64,000 nt of DNA from NCBI GenBank assembly GCA_015058145.1, contig SVCX01000003.1, forward strand, positions 1-64,000. The letters run 5' to 3'. The notes beneath the pieces are model-generated. The model was given only the letters and a program-made list of their open reading frames with translations, did not search any database and was not told the origin of the DNA. Positions 19,121 through 28,242 of this stretch are shown piece by piece. A program made the translations under genes and the position numbers. This DNA comes from Clostridiales bacterium (GTDB taxonomy: Bacteria; Bacillota; Clostridia; Peptostreptococcales; Anaerovoracaceae). How positions within the stretch are numbered: position 1 is the stretch's first letter; every line of letters begins with the position of its first letter.

Positions 19121-19225
19121 ACGCCTTTCGAGCTGGGACGCCTAAGGGTCCTTCGAGGATCTATGGCCAGCAGACGACAGGGTTTGGCGGGAAACCGCCT
19201 GGCCTCCCGTGTTTGGAAAGAAATG
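19121..19225 (+). ncRNA. Moco/Tuco-type riboswitch
   Basis: CTTTCGAGC...GGACGCCTAAGGGTCC...GGCCAGCAGACGACAGGGTTTGGCGGGAAACCGCCTGGCCTCCCGTGTTTGGAAAG; the CCTCCCGTnTnTGGAAAG block matches the E. coli moaA leader as I recall it. Confidence 0.8.
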
Positions 19226-19254
19226 GCTGAGTGACGTATTATTATTGTTCACTG

Positions 19255-19287
19255 GTCGATTTCTTATGGAATCGACTTTTGTATTTT
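19255..19287 (+). terminator. Intrinsic terminator downstream of the Moco-type riboswitch (expression platform)
   Basis: GTCGATTTC-TTAT-GGAATCGAC followed by TTTTGTATTTTT. Confidence 0.75.
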
Positions 19288-19336
19288 TATGGTGTACTCA
19301 TATTGAGAGCCATTATGAAGAAACGGGAGGTAAAAA

Positions 19337-20866
19337 ATGAGCAGCAATATGAAAAAATGGCTATCGCTTTTAACACCCCTTGCGGTAGCTTTTATTTTGT
19401 GTCTTGGCGCAATGGGGGTCTTCACCGAGAAGGCATTTGCAGATTCGGGAGATTTAACTGTGATTTGCCCTGTAGATGGAAATAACGTACAGGTTAACTT
19501 CTATTATGAAAAGAATGAGGGTGAACCGGTCGGACATCTTTATTATATGAACGGCGATACGAAGGTCGTCATTAAAAACACGCAGAATGCTGTGACCTAT
19601 TCAGCAATCAAAAACACTGCTTCTCCGAGTGATGAAACTGATGCAATTGGACCTGAAGTTGAGGCCTTGCTCAAGGCAACCGGCTTTGTGCCTGCGGAAA
19701 ACACCAAATACCTGGTGACTGTGAAAAGCAACGATGGAAAGAATTCGACCTTTACATGGGATGAATTGTTTAAGACGGAACGATATACTTTTCCAAATGC
19801 AAAGATGCCGAAAGATCCGGAGGAAGATGGATTTGCTGTAACGGAAGCCCAGAAGGAGGGTGCTGTGGCGGTTCCGGTAATCATTGACTTAGCCATATCA
19901 AAAGATAAGCCTGCCAATACATTCTGCTTCGGACAGGTTTCTCCTACCGAGAGAACCAGACCTGCCTTTGTTAAGAATGTTATTTCAACAAAGAATACTA
20001 CACCTAGTATCACAGTCGAAGCAGTAGAGAACTACGAGCAGATAAGTAATGAGTCTGATGCGGTTGTTAGTGTTCCTAACAACAGCACAATAGAAATCGG
20101 AACGGAGATACGTTTCGGAGGAGATGCGAAGACAAGTCCATATGAAACAGAGAACACGCCTCTGCATAATCTGTACTATACGACAGATGGTTCAGAGCCA
20201 ACGTTGGAATCAGGCTTGTATAACTGGTATTCTTATTATCAAGAAAGCGCGGAATTTTATTATAAGTACAACTCAATTGTCGCAGACAAATTAGGAACGC
20301 TGAAGATAAGAACAAAGGCTTACAGACATGGCTATCTGCCGAATGAAAAAACGTTCACCTATCATGTAGTGGCTGATTTTGCGAAAATCAAAGGGCAACT
20401 AACACTCGACAAAACAAAGGTTGTTGCCGGATCGAAACCGTCTGCTACGGTTAAAGCGGAGGGAAAGACGCTGAAGGCGAACACAGATTACACAGTTAAT
20501 TTTGGAAACTACAAGAAGGTTGGTACAGCAACAGTAGCAGTAACCGGTAAAGGAAACTATATAGGAAAACTGAGTAAGACTTATAAAGTCATCCCTGCAA
20601 AAGCAAAATTCAAATCTGTAAAGGCCGGCAAGAAAAAGGCGACCATTGTAATTGTAAGCCAGAAAGCATCCGGCGTCACAAAGTACCAGATTGCCTACAA
20701 ACTTAAAACTGCTAAGAAGTGGAAGACTACTACAACCACGTCCACTAAGAAGGTGATTAAAAAGCTCAAGAAAGGCAAGAAGTACAACTTTAAGGTCAGG
20801 GCTTACGGGAAAACCGGATACGGCGCGTACAGTGCTGTGAAGACAATCAAAATCAAGAAAAAGTAA
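19337..20866 (+). CDS. Exported protein with chitobiase C-terminal-like and fibronectin type III-like domains
   Basis: Signal peptide; LYYTTDGSEPTLESGLY; C-terminal Lys-rich FN3-like KYQIAYKLKTAKKWKT...YNFKVRAYGKTGYGAYS. Confidence 0.7.
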   Translation: MSSNMKKWLSLLTPLAVAFILCLGAMGVFTEKAFADSGDLTVICPVDGNNVQVNFYYEKNEGEPVGHLYYMNGDTKVVIKNTQNAVTYSAIKNTASPSDETDAIGPEVEALLKATGFVPAENTKYLVTVKSNDGKNSTFTWDELFKTERYTFPNAKMPKDPEEDGFAVTEAQKEGAVAVPVIIDLAISKDKPANTFCFGQVSPTERTRPAFVKNVISTKNTTPSITVEAVENYEQISNESDAVVSVPNNSTIEIGTEIRFGGDAKTSPYETENTPLHNLYYTTDGSEPTLESGLYNWYSYYQESAEFYYKYNSIVADKLGTLKIRTKAYRHGYLPNEKTFTYHVVADFAKIKGQLTLDKTKVVAGSKPSATVKAEGKTLKANTDYTVNFGNYKKVGTATVAVTGKGNYIGKLSKTYKVIPAKAKFKSVKAGKKKATIVIVSQKASGVTKYQIAYKLKTAKKWKTTTTTSTKKVIKKLKKGKKYNFKVRAYGKTGYGAYSAVKTIKIKKK

Positions 20867-20878
20867 TTAGAAGACTTA

Positions 20879-21913
20879 ATGAAGCAAAAGAACTACACAA
20901 GTTCATCAAAGAAACAAGGCCTGCTTAACACGGCCTTGTTTCTTATACTTTTGCTTCTTGTTTTGGCCTGCCTTTGCGTGGGCAAGTATTCGATCGCACC
21001 GGAAGAATGCATTAGGATCCTGTGGGGTAAACTCATCCATGCGCAGCCGTCCTGGGACGGCATGGATGAGAAGCTGCTGATAGGGATCCGGCTGCCGCGC
21101 ACGATGGCAACGGTCATCGTTGGAGCGGCGCTGGCGCTCTCCGGAGCGGTTTATCAGGGCATCTTCAAGAATCCTCTGGTGTCGCCGGATTTTCTCGGTG
21201 TTTCATCAGGAGCATGTGTGGGTGCAGCGATTGCGATTCTGCTGTCCCTGTCATCCGGTCTGATTCAGATTTTTGCATTCTTCGGCGGGATTCTGGCGGT
21301 CTCATTGACCGTGCTGATTCCGAAGGCGATGCGGAGTGAGTCGAATCTCATGCTGGTATTAGCGGGCATCATCATCGGCGGCGCGATGACCTCGGTGCTC
21401 GGTTTCATCAAATATATCGCCGATCCGGAGACGCAGCTCGCTGCCATTACATATTGGCAGTTGGGCAGTTTTGCTTATGTGGATAATCACGCTCTCTTAA
21501 GCGTGCTTCCGCTCAGCATCGCCGCCGCAGTCATTCTGCTGGCTATGTCCTGGTGGATCAATGTCCTGTCTCTTGGTGAGAAAGAGGCGCAGATGCTAGG
21601 CGCGAATGTTTCGGTATTACGAGGCGTATGCATTATTTGTTCAACGGTGCTGACGGCAGGGGCCGTCTGCATTTCAGGAACGATTGGATGGGTAGGTCTG
21701 GTTATACCGCACTTCGGAAGAATGATTATCGGTTCCGACAACAGGCACCTGCTGCCGGGATGCTGTTTCATCGGCGGAATCTTCATGCTGCTGGTGGATA
21801 CGGTTACCAGAGTAATCGGTCCGGCAGAGATGCCGGTCAGCATTCTGACGGGTCTGCTTGGAGCGCCGTTCTTCGCATGGCTGCTGTACCGGCAGCGGAT
21901 GAATATGAGGTGA
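20879..21913 (+). CDS. BtuC/FecCD-family ABC transporter permease
   Basis: Multi-TM; RLPRTMATVIVGAALALSGAVYQGIFKNPLVSPDFLGVSSGA; WVGLVIPHFGRMIIGSDNR. Confidence 0.9.
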   Translation: MKQKNYTSSSKKQGLLNTALFLILLLLVLACLCVGKYSIAPEECIRILWGKLIHAQPSWDGMDEKLLIGIRLPRTMATVIVGAALALSGAVYQGIFKNPLVSPDFLGVSSGACVGAAIAILLSLSSGLIQIFAFFGGILAVSLTVLIPKAMRSESNLMLVLAGIIIGGAMTSVLGFIKYIADPETQLAAITYWQLGSFAYVDNHALLSVLPLSIAAAVILLAMSWWINVLSLGEKEAQMLGANVSVLRGVCIICSTVLTAGAVCISGTIGWVGLVIPHFGRMIIGSDNRHLLPGCCFIGGIFMLLVDTVTRVIGPAEMPVSILTGLLGAPFFAWLLYRQRMNMR

Positions 21914-21917
21914 GAAT

Positions 21918-22715
21918 ATGGAAACGATTTACGATGTAAACAATCTGACATTCTCATATCGACAGGGTGACCGCAAGGTGCTTGACGGTGTTTCGCTGCA
22001 GTTGAACAGGGGCGATATTCTCTGCGTTCTCGGGCCGAACGGAGCGGGGAAGACGACGCTTCTCAATTGCATGGCTGGATTATTGAAACCTGATGCTGGA
22101 GAAATCATTCTGTGCGGCAAAGATCTCAAAAACATGAAAGCGAAGGAAATCGCAAGTCTCGCCGGTTATGTGCCGCAGATGCACACGCCGGCCTTCGACT
22201 ACACGGTGATGGATTTTGTGCTAATGGGCCGCGCCCCGAAGACGGGAACCTTCAGCAGACCGAAAAAAGAAGACGAAAGCCTTTGCATGGATATTCTCGG
22301 AAGCATGGGAATCGGCGGGCTCGCGTCAAAGTCTTATCTGGAAATCAGCGGAGGCGAGCGACAGCAAGTGCTTATTGCCCGCGCTATCGCGCAGCAGCCG
22401 GAGGTAATTCTGTTTGATGAACCTACGGCCCATCTGGATTACGGCAATCAGCATCGGGTGCTGAACCGGATCAAACAGATGGCAGGCGAAGGGTTTTCTG
22501 TAATCATCACGACCCACAACCCGGATCATGCGCTTCTGCTCGGAGACAAGGCGGCAATTGTCAGCAAAGACGGGCACATCAGACAGGGTAGTGTCGAGGA
22601 TATTATCGCCGCGGAGAGACTGCGGGAAGTCTATGATATCGATCTGCATCTTGAGTATGTGGAGGAGATTAATAGAGTGGCGTGTTTCGCGCCGGAATTG
22701 GACGATAGGAAATGA
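21918..22715 (+). CDS. ABC transporter ATPase, BtuD/FepC/MolC-like
   Basis: Walker A GPNGAGKTT; ISGGERQQVLIARAI; DEPTAHLD. Confidence 0.9.
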   Translation: METIYDVNNLTFSYRQGDRKVLDGVSLQLNRGDILCVLGPNGAGKTTLLNCMAGLLKPDAGEIILCGKDLKNMKAKEIASLAGYVPQMHTPAFDYTVMDFVLMGRAPKTGTFSRPKKEDESLCMDILGSMGIGGLASKSYLEISGGERQQVLIARAIAQQPEVILFDEPTAHLDYGNQHRVLNRIKQMAGEGFSVIITTHNPDHALLLGDKAAIVSKDGHIRQGSVEDIIAAERLREVYDIDLHLEYVEEINRVACFAPELDDRK

Positions 22716-23773
22716 GACGCAAAAGCATCACAAACAGAATAGCGTTAATGCTGGTGACTATCGTTGTGTTGTTTGCCATGACCGGCTGCGGCGGGGGGAA
22801 TCCTTCGGGCAACACGGAACCCGGTAAAATCCTGTCGCAGACAGAGGACGAAATCACCATTGTGGATCAGGCCGGACGGGAAGTTACCGTGCCGAAGAAG
22901 ATTGAAAGCATCGCGCTGTCTTACCGTGTTGCAATTCGTTTCCTGCTTAATCTCGATCAGGGGGACAAGATCAAAGGCATCGGCAAATCCGAACCGTTTC
23001 TGGAGGAACTGCAGCCGTCGCTGGCAGACTGCGTAAATGTGGGACAGGGAGTCGCTGATATCGAAGCGGTGGCGGAGCTCGATCCGGATGTATTCTTCCA
23101 CAAGGCAAGCGACACGGAGACACTTGACGCGCTGGACAAGATCGGGGTCCCTGCAGTGGGAATCGAAATTGAGACGCCGGAAGATATGATGACAGCGCTG
23201 GATCTGATGGGCAAAGTCTGCGGCGCGGAGGAAAAAGCTCAGACGCTGATCAACTACTACAATGAACAACTTGCAGAAATCGAGGAACTCACATCGGAGA
23301 TCAGTGAAAAAGATAAAAAGACGGCCATCGTCATGGGAACATCCATCGGCAAAGTGGCGGACGGATCCATGCTTCAGGGCGAGATGCTGAAGCGGGCAGG
23401 CGCAATCAACTGTGCGGATGGAATGCAGGCGACAGAACTTTGGCCGACTGCCGGAGCGGAGCAGATTTTCGAGTGGAATCCGGATTATATCTTCATCACC
23501 GGAAGCGAGAGCGCGGTATATGACGCGGAGGATATTCTGCAGGATAAGACGTGGTCGGAGATTACAGCGGTCAAAAGCGGAGATGTCTATGTGATGCCGG
23601 CGGAGAAAGATTCCTGGGAATTTCCCGGCTTGGTCAGCATTCTCGGAATCGACTATATGATACACACGATGTATCCGGAATTATTGAGCGACGAAGAGCT
23701 TGAAGATAAGGTAAACGAACTCTATGAGCTGTCTTACGGCAGGACTTTTGAAAGAGATGAACTCGGCTATTAA
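22712..23773 (+). CDS. Cluster-A substrate-binding lipoprotein (BtuF/FhuD/MolA fold)
   Basis: Lipobox AMTGCGGG; TVPKKIESIA; NPDYIFITG; ABC partner genes immediately upstream. Confidence 0.85.
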   Translation: MRRKSITNRIALMLVTIVVLFAMTGCGGGNPSGNTEPGKILSQTEDEITIVDQAGREVTVPKKIESIALSYRVAIRFLLNLDQGDKIKGIGKSEPFLEELQPSLADCVNVGQGVADIEAVAELDPDVFFHKASDTETLDALDKIGVPAVGIEIETPEDMMTALDLMGKVCGAEEKAQTLINYYNEQLAEIEELTSEISEKDKKTAIVMGTSIGKVADGSMLQGEMLKRAGAINCADGMQATELWPTAGAEQIFEWNPDYIFITGSESAVYDAEDILQDKTWSEITAVKSGDVYVMPAEKDSWEFPGLVSILGIDYMIHTMYPELLSDEELEDKVNELYELSYGRTFERDELGY

Positions 23774-25145
23774 AAACAATGGCAAGAGAATACTGGCTGT
23801 ATGCTGCGTGGTACTGATTGTCGTGCTGCAGGTTGTATTTGCTGTACCTTCAGATGCAGCAGGAAAAGCGGGCGAAGAACTGGAGATAAGAGTTCAGTAC
23901 GAAGGCGAGCGCGGCGGAAAAATCAGGACGTGGGCAGTGCTTTCTGATAGCGATTTGGAAAACCTCGGTGCGCATGAGCAGATTTATACGAACATCACAC
24001 GAGTAGGAACGCTGATGCGGTCAGCTGTTTTATGTATAGAACTTGAAACAATTATCGATGCCGCAGGGATTGATCCGGGTTCTGTCAAGTCGTTTACTTT
24101 TAGAACAGACGACGGATATACAATGACCTTTTATGGTGACGACTATTTAATGTCACCGGGTTGGTATTATCCTAATTTGGCAGCACATTCCTACAGAGTC
24201 GATAATGCACGTGATGGCGCGCTGCAGATGGAAGCGGGGGCACTTGATGATGGTGTTCGCAACGCATATGCAGTTATAGCCTTAAAATCATTCAGCACGA
24301 AGTATAACTCTGACGAAGTATCCTTCGACGACATGACAAAAGAGAACGCCTACCGGTTTTTCCGTGGCCAAACGGATCTTTCATATCTGCGGTATGAAGA
24401 TGAGGAAGGAAATGAAATGTTTATGCCGTCTAAAATGCAGGATATAACAGCAGCCAGCACCATCAAGTACATCTATGGCATTGATCTGGTCCTTAAAGGT
24501 GCGCCGCCTCTTGATGGAATCAGCCTGAATGTTATCGGCGATTCAAAGAAGGTGGGAAGCCAGGTGCAGATTCAGGTCACGTTCGAGGGCGACACGTTTG
24601 GTCTTTTCAGCAGTAGTGATGTGACTTGGTCCAGCAGCGATGAATCCGTCGCAACGGTAGACAAGAATGGCGTTGTGACCATCTTAAAAGAAGGGGAGGT
24701 CACGATCACAGCAGAGGCAGGCGGTAAAACAGCCTCCGTGGTTCTTGGTTCTCCGACCAGCGAAAAGGATAATCCAGAGAACAAAGACACCACAGATAAA
24801 GTAAAGGCAACAAAGTCCACAAACACGAAAACAACCAAAGAGAAAGCAGAGAAAAAGCAGAACAACAACGTAAACCAAAAAACAGAACAGAAAGACAGTA
24901 AGAAAAAAGTGATTACAGCCAGAGAAATCAGCATCGGCAAGGAGATCGTACCGGAGCCGGAAGAGGCAGCTGCTGCTGTCAGCGTGAAAACCGATACACA
25001 GGCCCTCGAAGCGGTGGAGGAATACAATCCGAAGGTGGTCGGCGGTTCAGCAGCCGCGGCGGTGCTGGCCTGCAGCGGCGGAGCGGTCTTCCGGGTGCGC
25101 AGGTTCCGGGCAGACATGGGTACGAATATCAAGAGCAAGCATTAA
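23757..25145 (+). CDS. Exported membrane-anchored protein with BIG2 domain
   Basis: Signal peptide; VTWSSSDESVATVDKNGVVTILKEGEVTITAEAGGKTASV; C-terminal TM plus basic tail; overlaps upstream SBP gene. Confidence 0.7.
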   Translation: MNSAIKNNGKRILAVCCVVLIVVLQVVFAVPSDAAGKAGEELEIRVQYEGERGGKIRTWAVLSDSDLENLGAHEQIYTNITRVGTLMRSAVLCIELETIIDAAGIDPGSVKSFTFRTDDGYTMTFYGDDYLMSPGWYYPNLAAHSYRVDNARDGALQMEAGALDDGVRNAYAVIALKSFSTKYNSDEVSFDDMTKENAYRFFRGQTDLSYLRYEDEEGNEMFMPSKMQDITAASTIKYIYGIDLVLKGAPPLDGISLNVIGDSKKVGSQVQIQVTFEGDTFGLFSSSDVTWSSSDESVATVDKNGVVTILKEGEVTITAEAGGKTASVVLGSPTSEKDNPENKDTTDKVKATKSTNTKTTKEKAEKKQNNNVNQKTEQKDSKKKVITAREISIGKEIVPEPEEAAAAVSVKTDTQALEAVEEYNPKVVGGSAAAAVLACSGGAVFRVRRFRADMGTNIKSKH

Positions 25146-25185
25146 CATATAACAGGCGGAATAAGGTAAGCTAATACAGGCGGAG

Positions 25186-25914
25186 GTGTTAGAGTTGATA
25201 TCAGAAGCGGTAAAAGATATATTGAGAGCGATCAGCAGCGGGCTGCAGATTCCGACGATCATCATCCTGATTATTTTGATCCTTACGATGGTCGTCATCA
25301 TGGGCAGCTTCATTGCGGAATACTTTTCGGAACGAAAAGCGTTGTCTGTTAACATCACAGGATTGGTGGATGAGCTGCAGGGCAAAGACTCAAAAGAGAT
25401 GATTTCCATCATCAATCAGAGCAACCTTCTGAAACGCCAGAAGCAGGCGGCGATAGAACTGCTGAAGCGGATCAATTATTCGGACAATACCAGGGAAGCG
25501 CTGGCAAGGCAGATGTTGTCTGATGAGGAGAACGTATTCGCGCGCCGGACGAAGGTCACGGACATCATCGCCAGAGTCGCGCCGATGTTCGGGCTCATGG
25601 GAACCCTGATTCCGCTCGGCCCGGGCCTGATCGCGCTGGCGCAGGGTGACACGAAGACCTTATCAGATTCCTTGCTGGTGGCCTTTGACACCACCGTTGC
25701 CGGACTGGTGAGCGCAGCTGTCGCCTATGTGATCTCGGGCATCCGCAAGGGATGGTACGAGAAATACATGGTCGGTTTGGAGACGATCATGGAAAGCATT
25801 CTGGAAGAGCAGACGAAGGAGCGCGCAAAGGCAATTCAGAAGCTCAAGCAGCAGAAGATGAGTCAGCAGGAACGCAGCGAAATGCTTTACGGTCCGAAGA
25901 AGGAACAGTCGTAA
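25186..25914 (+). CDS. MotA/TolQ/ExbB-family proton channel
   Basis: RVAPMFGLMGTLIPLGPGLIALAQGDTKTLSDSLLVAFDTTVAGLVSAAVAYVIS. Confidence 0.85.
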   Translation: MLELISEAVKDILRAISSGLQIPTIIILIILILTMVVIMGSFIAEYFSERKALSVNITGLVDELQGKDSKEMISIINQSNLLKRQKQAAIELLKRINYSDNTREALARQMLSDEENVFARRTKVTDIIARVAPMFGLMGTLIPLGPGLIALAQGDTKTLSDSLLVAFDTTVAGLVSAAVAYVISGIRKGWYEKYMVGLETIMESILEEQTKERAKAIQKLKQQKMSQQERSEMLYGPKKEQS

Positions 25915-25926
25915 GGGAGGCGCGCT

Positions 25927-26241
25927 ATGAGAATTAACAGAAACAGAGGGCGCCTGAGGGTCGCGCACAAGCAGGACAGTTTCAATCCCATGGAAGGCGT
26001 CGGGAACATGGCGGACGCCATGTTGGTCTTCGCCTGCGGCCTGATCATCGCGCTGATTCTGAGCTGGAACGTGGATGTGACAGATCAGGGGATTCAGAAG
26101 ATCAAAGAGAAGAAGTACGAGGTCGACAGCATCAGCAATGAGACGACTGAAACGATTGACGAGAATCAGAATCTGGAAGAGATGGGAAAAGTGTACCGGG
26201 ATCCGGAAACGGGGAAGTATTATGTTATCGAAGATAAATAG
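25927..26241 (+). CDS. DUF2149-like single-TM partner of the ExbB-like channel
   Basis: NPMEGVGNMADAMLVFACGLIIALILSWNV; GKVYRDPETGKYYVIE. Confidence 0.7.
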   Translation: MRINRNRGRLRVAHKQDSFNPMEGVGNMADAMLVFACGLIIALILSWNVDVTDQGIQKIKEKKYEVDSISNETTETIDENQNLEEMGKVYRDPETGKYYVIEDK

Positions 26242-26716
26242 AGTCTGGATTGCCTTTGCATTGGCTGTTGCTATTATATGTCTATGCGGCTGTGCGCCGG
26301 ACGATATAGATATCAGCGGATACGCCGACCAGCAGATTGCCATCGATGGAATCGATGAAGATACGGTGTTTGTCAGTATTGCAGATATGAAGGCACTGGA
26401 TTGTGTGACCATTAAGACGGAGAGCACCAGCGACAAGATCGGCAAGGTCAGAGCGACCGGTCCAACATTGGAAACAGTTTTGGCAGCAAAGGGTGCGGAT
26501 ATCAAGGATATAAAGAAGATTACATTCCATGGCGCCGATGACTACGAATACTCACTGAAAGAGGATTATATTGCCGAACACGATATCATTCTGGCGTTCG
26601 GAATCGACAAAGAACCACTCGACGAAGAGGATGCCCCGTGCAGGATTATCATTCCGGAATCGGATTCTGCTTACTGGCTCAGAATGCTGGATCATATTAA
26701 CATTGAGATGAAATAA
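26222..26716 (+). CDS. Lipoprotein with molybdopterin-oxidoreductase (SUOX-like) fold
   Basis: MLSKINRVWIAFALAVAIICLCGCAPD lipobox; SIADMKALDCVTIKTE...KKITFHGADDYEYSL. Confidence 0.65.
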   Translation: MLSKINRVWIAFALAVAIICLCGCAPDDIDISGYADQQIAIDGIDEDTVFVSIADMKALDCVTIKTESTSDKIGKVRATGPTLETVLAAKGADIKDIKKITFHGADDYEYSLKEDYIAEHDIILAFGIDKEPLDEEDAPCRIIIPESDSAYWLRMLDHINIEMK

Positions 26717-26725
26717 GAATAGCAG

Positions 26726-28021
26726 ATGGAAACGACAATCAATACAAACAACAAAGCATCAAACTGGAACTACATCATACTTGGCAGCGGTATTGCGGGA
26801 ATGGCGGCTGCTGAGGCCATAAAGGAGCGAGATAAAGAAGCCGGAATTCTCATGATTTCTGCTGAACAGGAATTCTGCTTTAACCGTCCGATGCTCATCA
26901 ATGAATTCGCTTTGGATGGATCGGGATCGGTTCTGTTCGACCGTCAGCAGAGCTGGGCTGAGCAGACCGGCGTTGAAGCTAGAATGGGGACAGGAATCAA
27001 GGCCATCGATTTGCATGCGAAAACTGTTTCGCTGTCCGACGGCTCCGTTTGTGGATACGGCAAGCTCATCTATGCTCTCGGCGCCAGAGTTTTTATTCCA
27101 AAAATTCCGGGCGCGGACAGGGACAACGTGTTCACGATTCGGACGAGAGATGATATGCGGCGGATTCGTGCGGCGATGGAAGGCGCGGAGACTGCTGTCG
27201 TCATCGGTGGCGGAATGCTTGGACTCGAAGATGCATGGGGGCTTTGCGAAGAGAAAATCAAGGTGACAATTCTTGAGAAGGGAAGTCGTCTTGCGGCCGG
27301 GCAGATCGATAATTCAGCCGGCAATCTAATGAAGAAGCGCATTGAGCGCACAGGCACAAAGGTTTATACGAATGCAGACGTATTGCAGATAGACGACGGA
27401 TCGGTTGAATTCACGAGTGAAGGACAGACGTTAACGGTGCCTGCAGATTTAGTCATCATCTCAGCAGGTGTAATCCCTAACAGCGAAATCGGAAAGGCAG
27501 CAGGCCTTGCGGGAACAGGCGAAGGTGAGCAGTGGATTCGTGTTGATGGCGGTATGCGAACCAGTGATCTGTTTGTCTTTGCGGCGGGAGACGCAGCTGC
27601 GCTCAATGGAAGAAATGATGCAATCTGGGATGAGGCCAGACAGATGGGAACCGTTGCAGGAACGAACGCGGCGGGAGGCAACGCGGAATACACTCCTGTC
27701 GTTCCGGAGCATGTTTTCAACGGGTTTGATACAGAGGTATTTACACTGGCTGACAGCTCCGGCGCGGGGACAGACGGCGTGTACATCAGACATGCGGATG
27801 TGGAGATTTTTGATTACCAGAGAGAACGGTATATCAGGGTTTCTCTGCAGGACGGCGTCATAGCGGGAGTTCTGTTGATAAACGCGCCGGAACTCGTACC
27901 TGAGTTGATGGAGGCGTACAGAAATGGAGAGGGTGAAGAGGAGGCTCGGCAGATCATTCAGCGCTGGAAAGAAAGTCATGATGTGAACTTCAAACCGGCT
28001 GCTCCGTTCACAAAACGATAG
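26726..28021 (+). CDS. FAD/NAD-dependent oxidoreductase (NADH:rubredoxin/AorC-like)
   Basis: GSGIAGMAAAEAIKERD; second Rossmann VVIGGGMLGLEDAWGL; DLFVFAAGDAA. Confidence 0.85.
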   Translation: METTINTNNKASNWNYIILGSGIAGMAAAEAIKERDKEAGILMISAEQEFCFNRPMLINEFALDGSGSVLFDRQQSWAEQTGVEARMGTGIKAIDLHAKTVSLSDGSVCGYGKLIYALGARVFIPKIPGADRDNVFTIRTRDDMRRIRAAMEGAETAVVIGGGMLGLEDAWGLCEEKIKVTILEKGSRLAAGQIDNSAGNLMKKRIERTGTKVYTNADVLQIDDGSVEFTSEGQTLTVPADLVIISAGVIPNSEIGKAAGLAGTGEGEQWIRVDGGMRTSDLFVFAAGDAAALNGRNDAIWDEARQMGTVAGTNAAGGNAEYTPVVPEHVFNGFDTEVFTLADSSGAGTDGVYIRHADVEIFDYQRERYIRVSLQDGVIAGVLLINAPELVPELMEAYRNGEGEEEARQIIQRWKESHDVNFKPAAPFTKR

Positions 28022-28030
28022 AAAAAATCT

Positions 28031-28059
28031 TTGCCAATAAAGTGATATTACTTTATAAT
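28031..28059 (+). promoter_or_regulatory. Sigma-70-type promoter for element B leader
   Basis: TTGCCA, 17-nt spacer, TATAAT. Confidence 0.7.
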
Positions 28060-28071
28060 ATAACCATAAAG

Positions 28072-28159
28072 ACTCCGACTCTTTCTCGACACGCGCGGCG
28101 TGCCGGTCAGAGCGCCAGGTATCGGGAGTGATTCCGGTGCCCGCCATTGTGCAAAGGAG
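28072..28159 (+). ncRNA. Candidate structured leader RNA (element B), unassigned riboswitch-like
   Basis: ACTCCGACTC...TCGGGAGTGATTCCGGTGCCCGCCATTGTGCAAAGGAG; related to element A; begins shortly after predicted TSS. Confidence 0.65.
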
Positions 28160-28190
28160 ACCGCTTGGTTTGCCTTTGCTTTTTTATTTT
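28151..28190 (+). terminator. Intrinsic terminator at the 3' side of element B
   Basis: GCAAAGG ... CCTTTGC followed by TTTTTTATTTT. Confidence 0.8.
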
Positions 28191-28242
28191 CAGTAAAGGC
28201 GAAGAACAACTGTTAGTGAGGAAAACATAAGGAGTAACAAAC

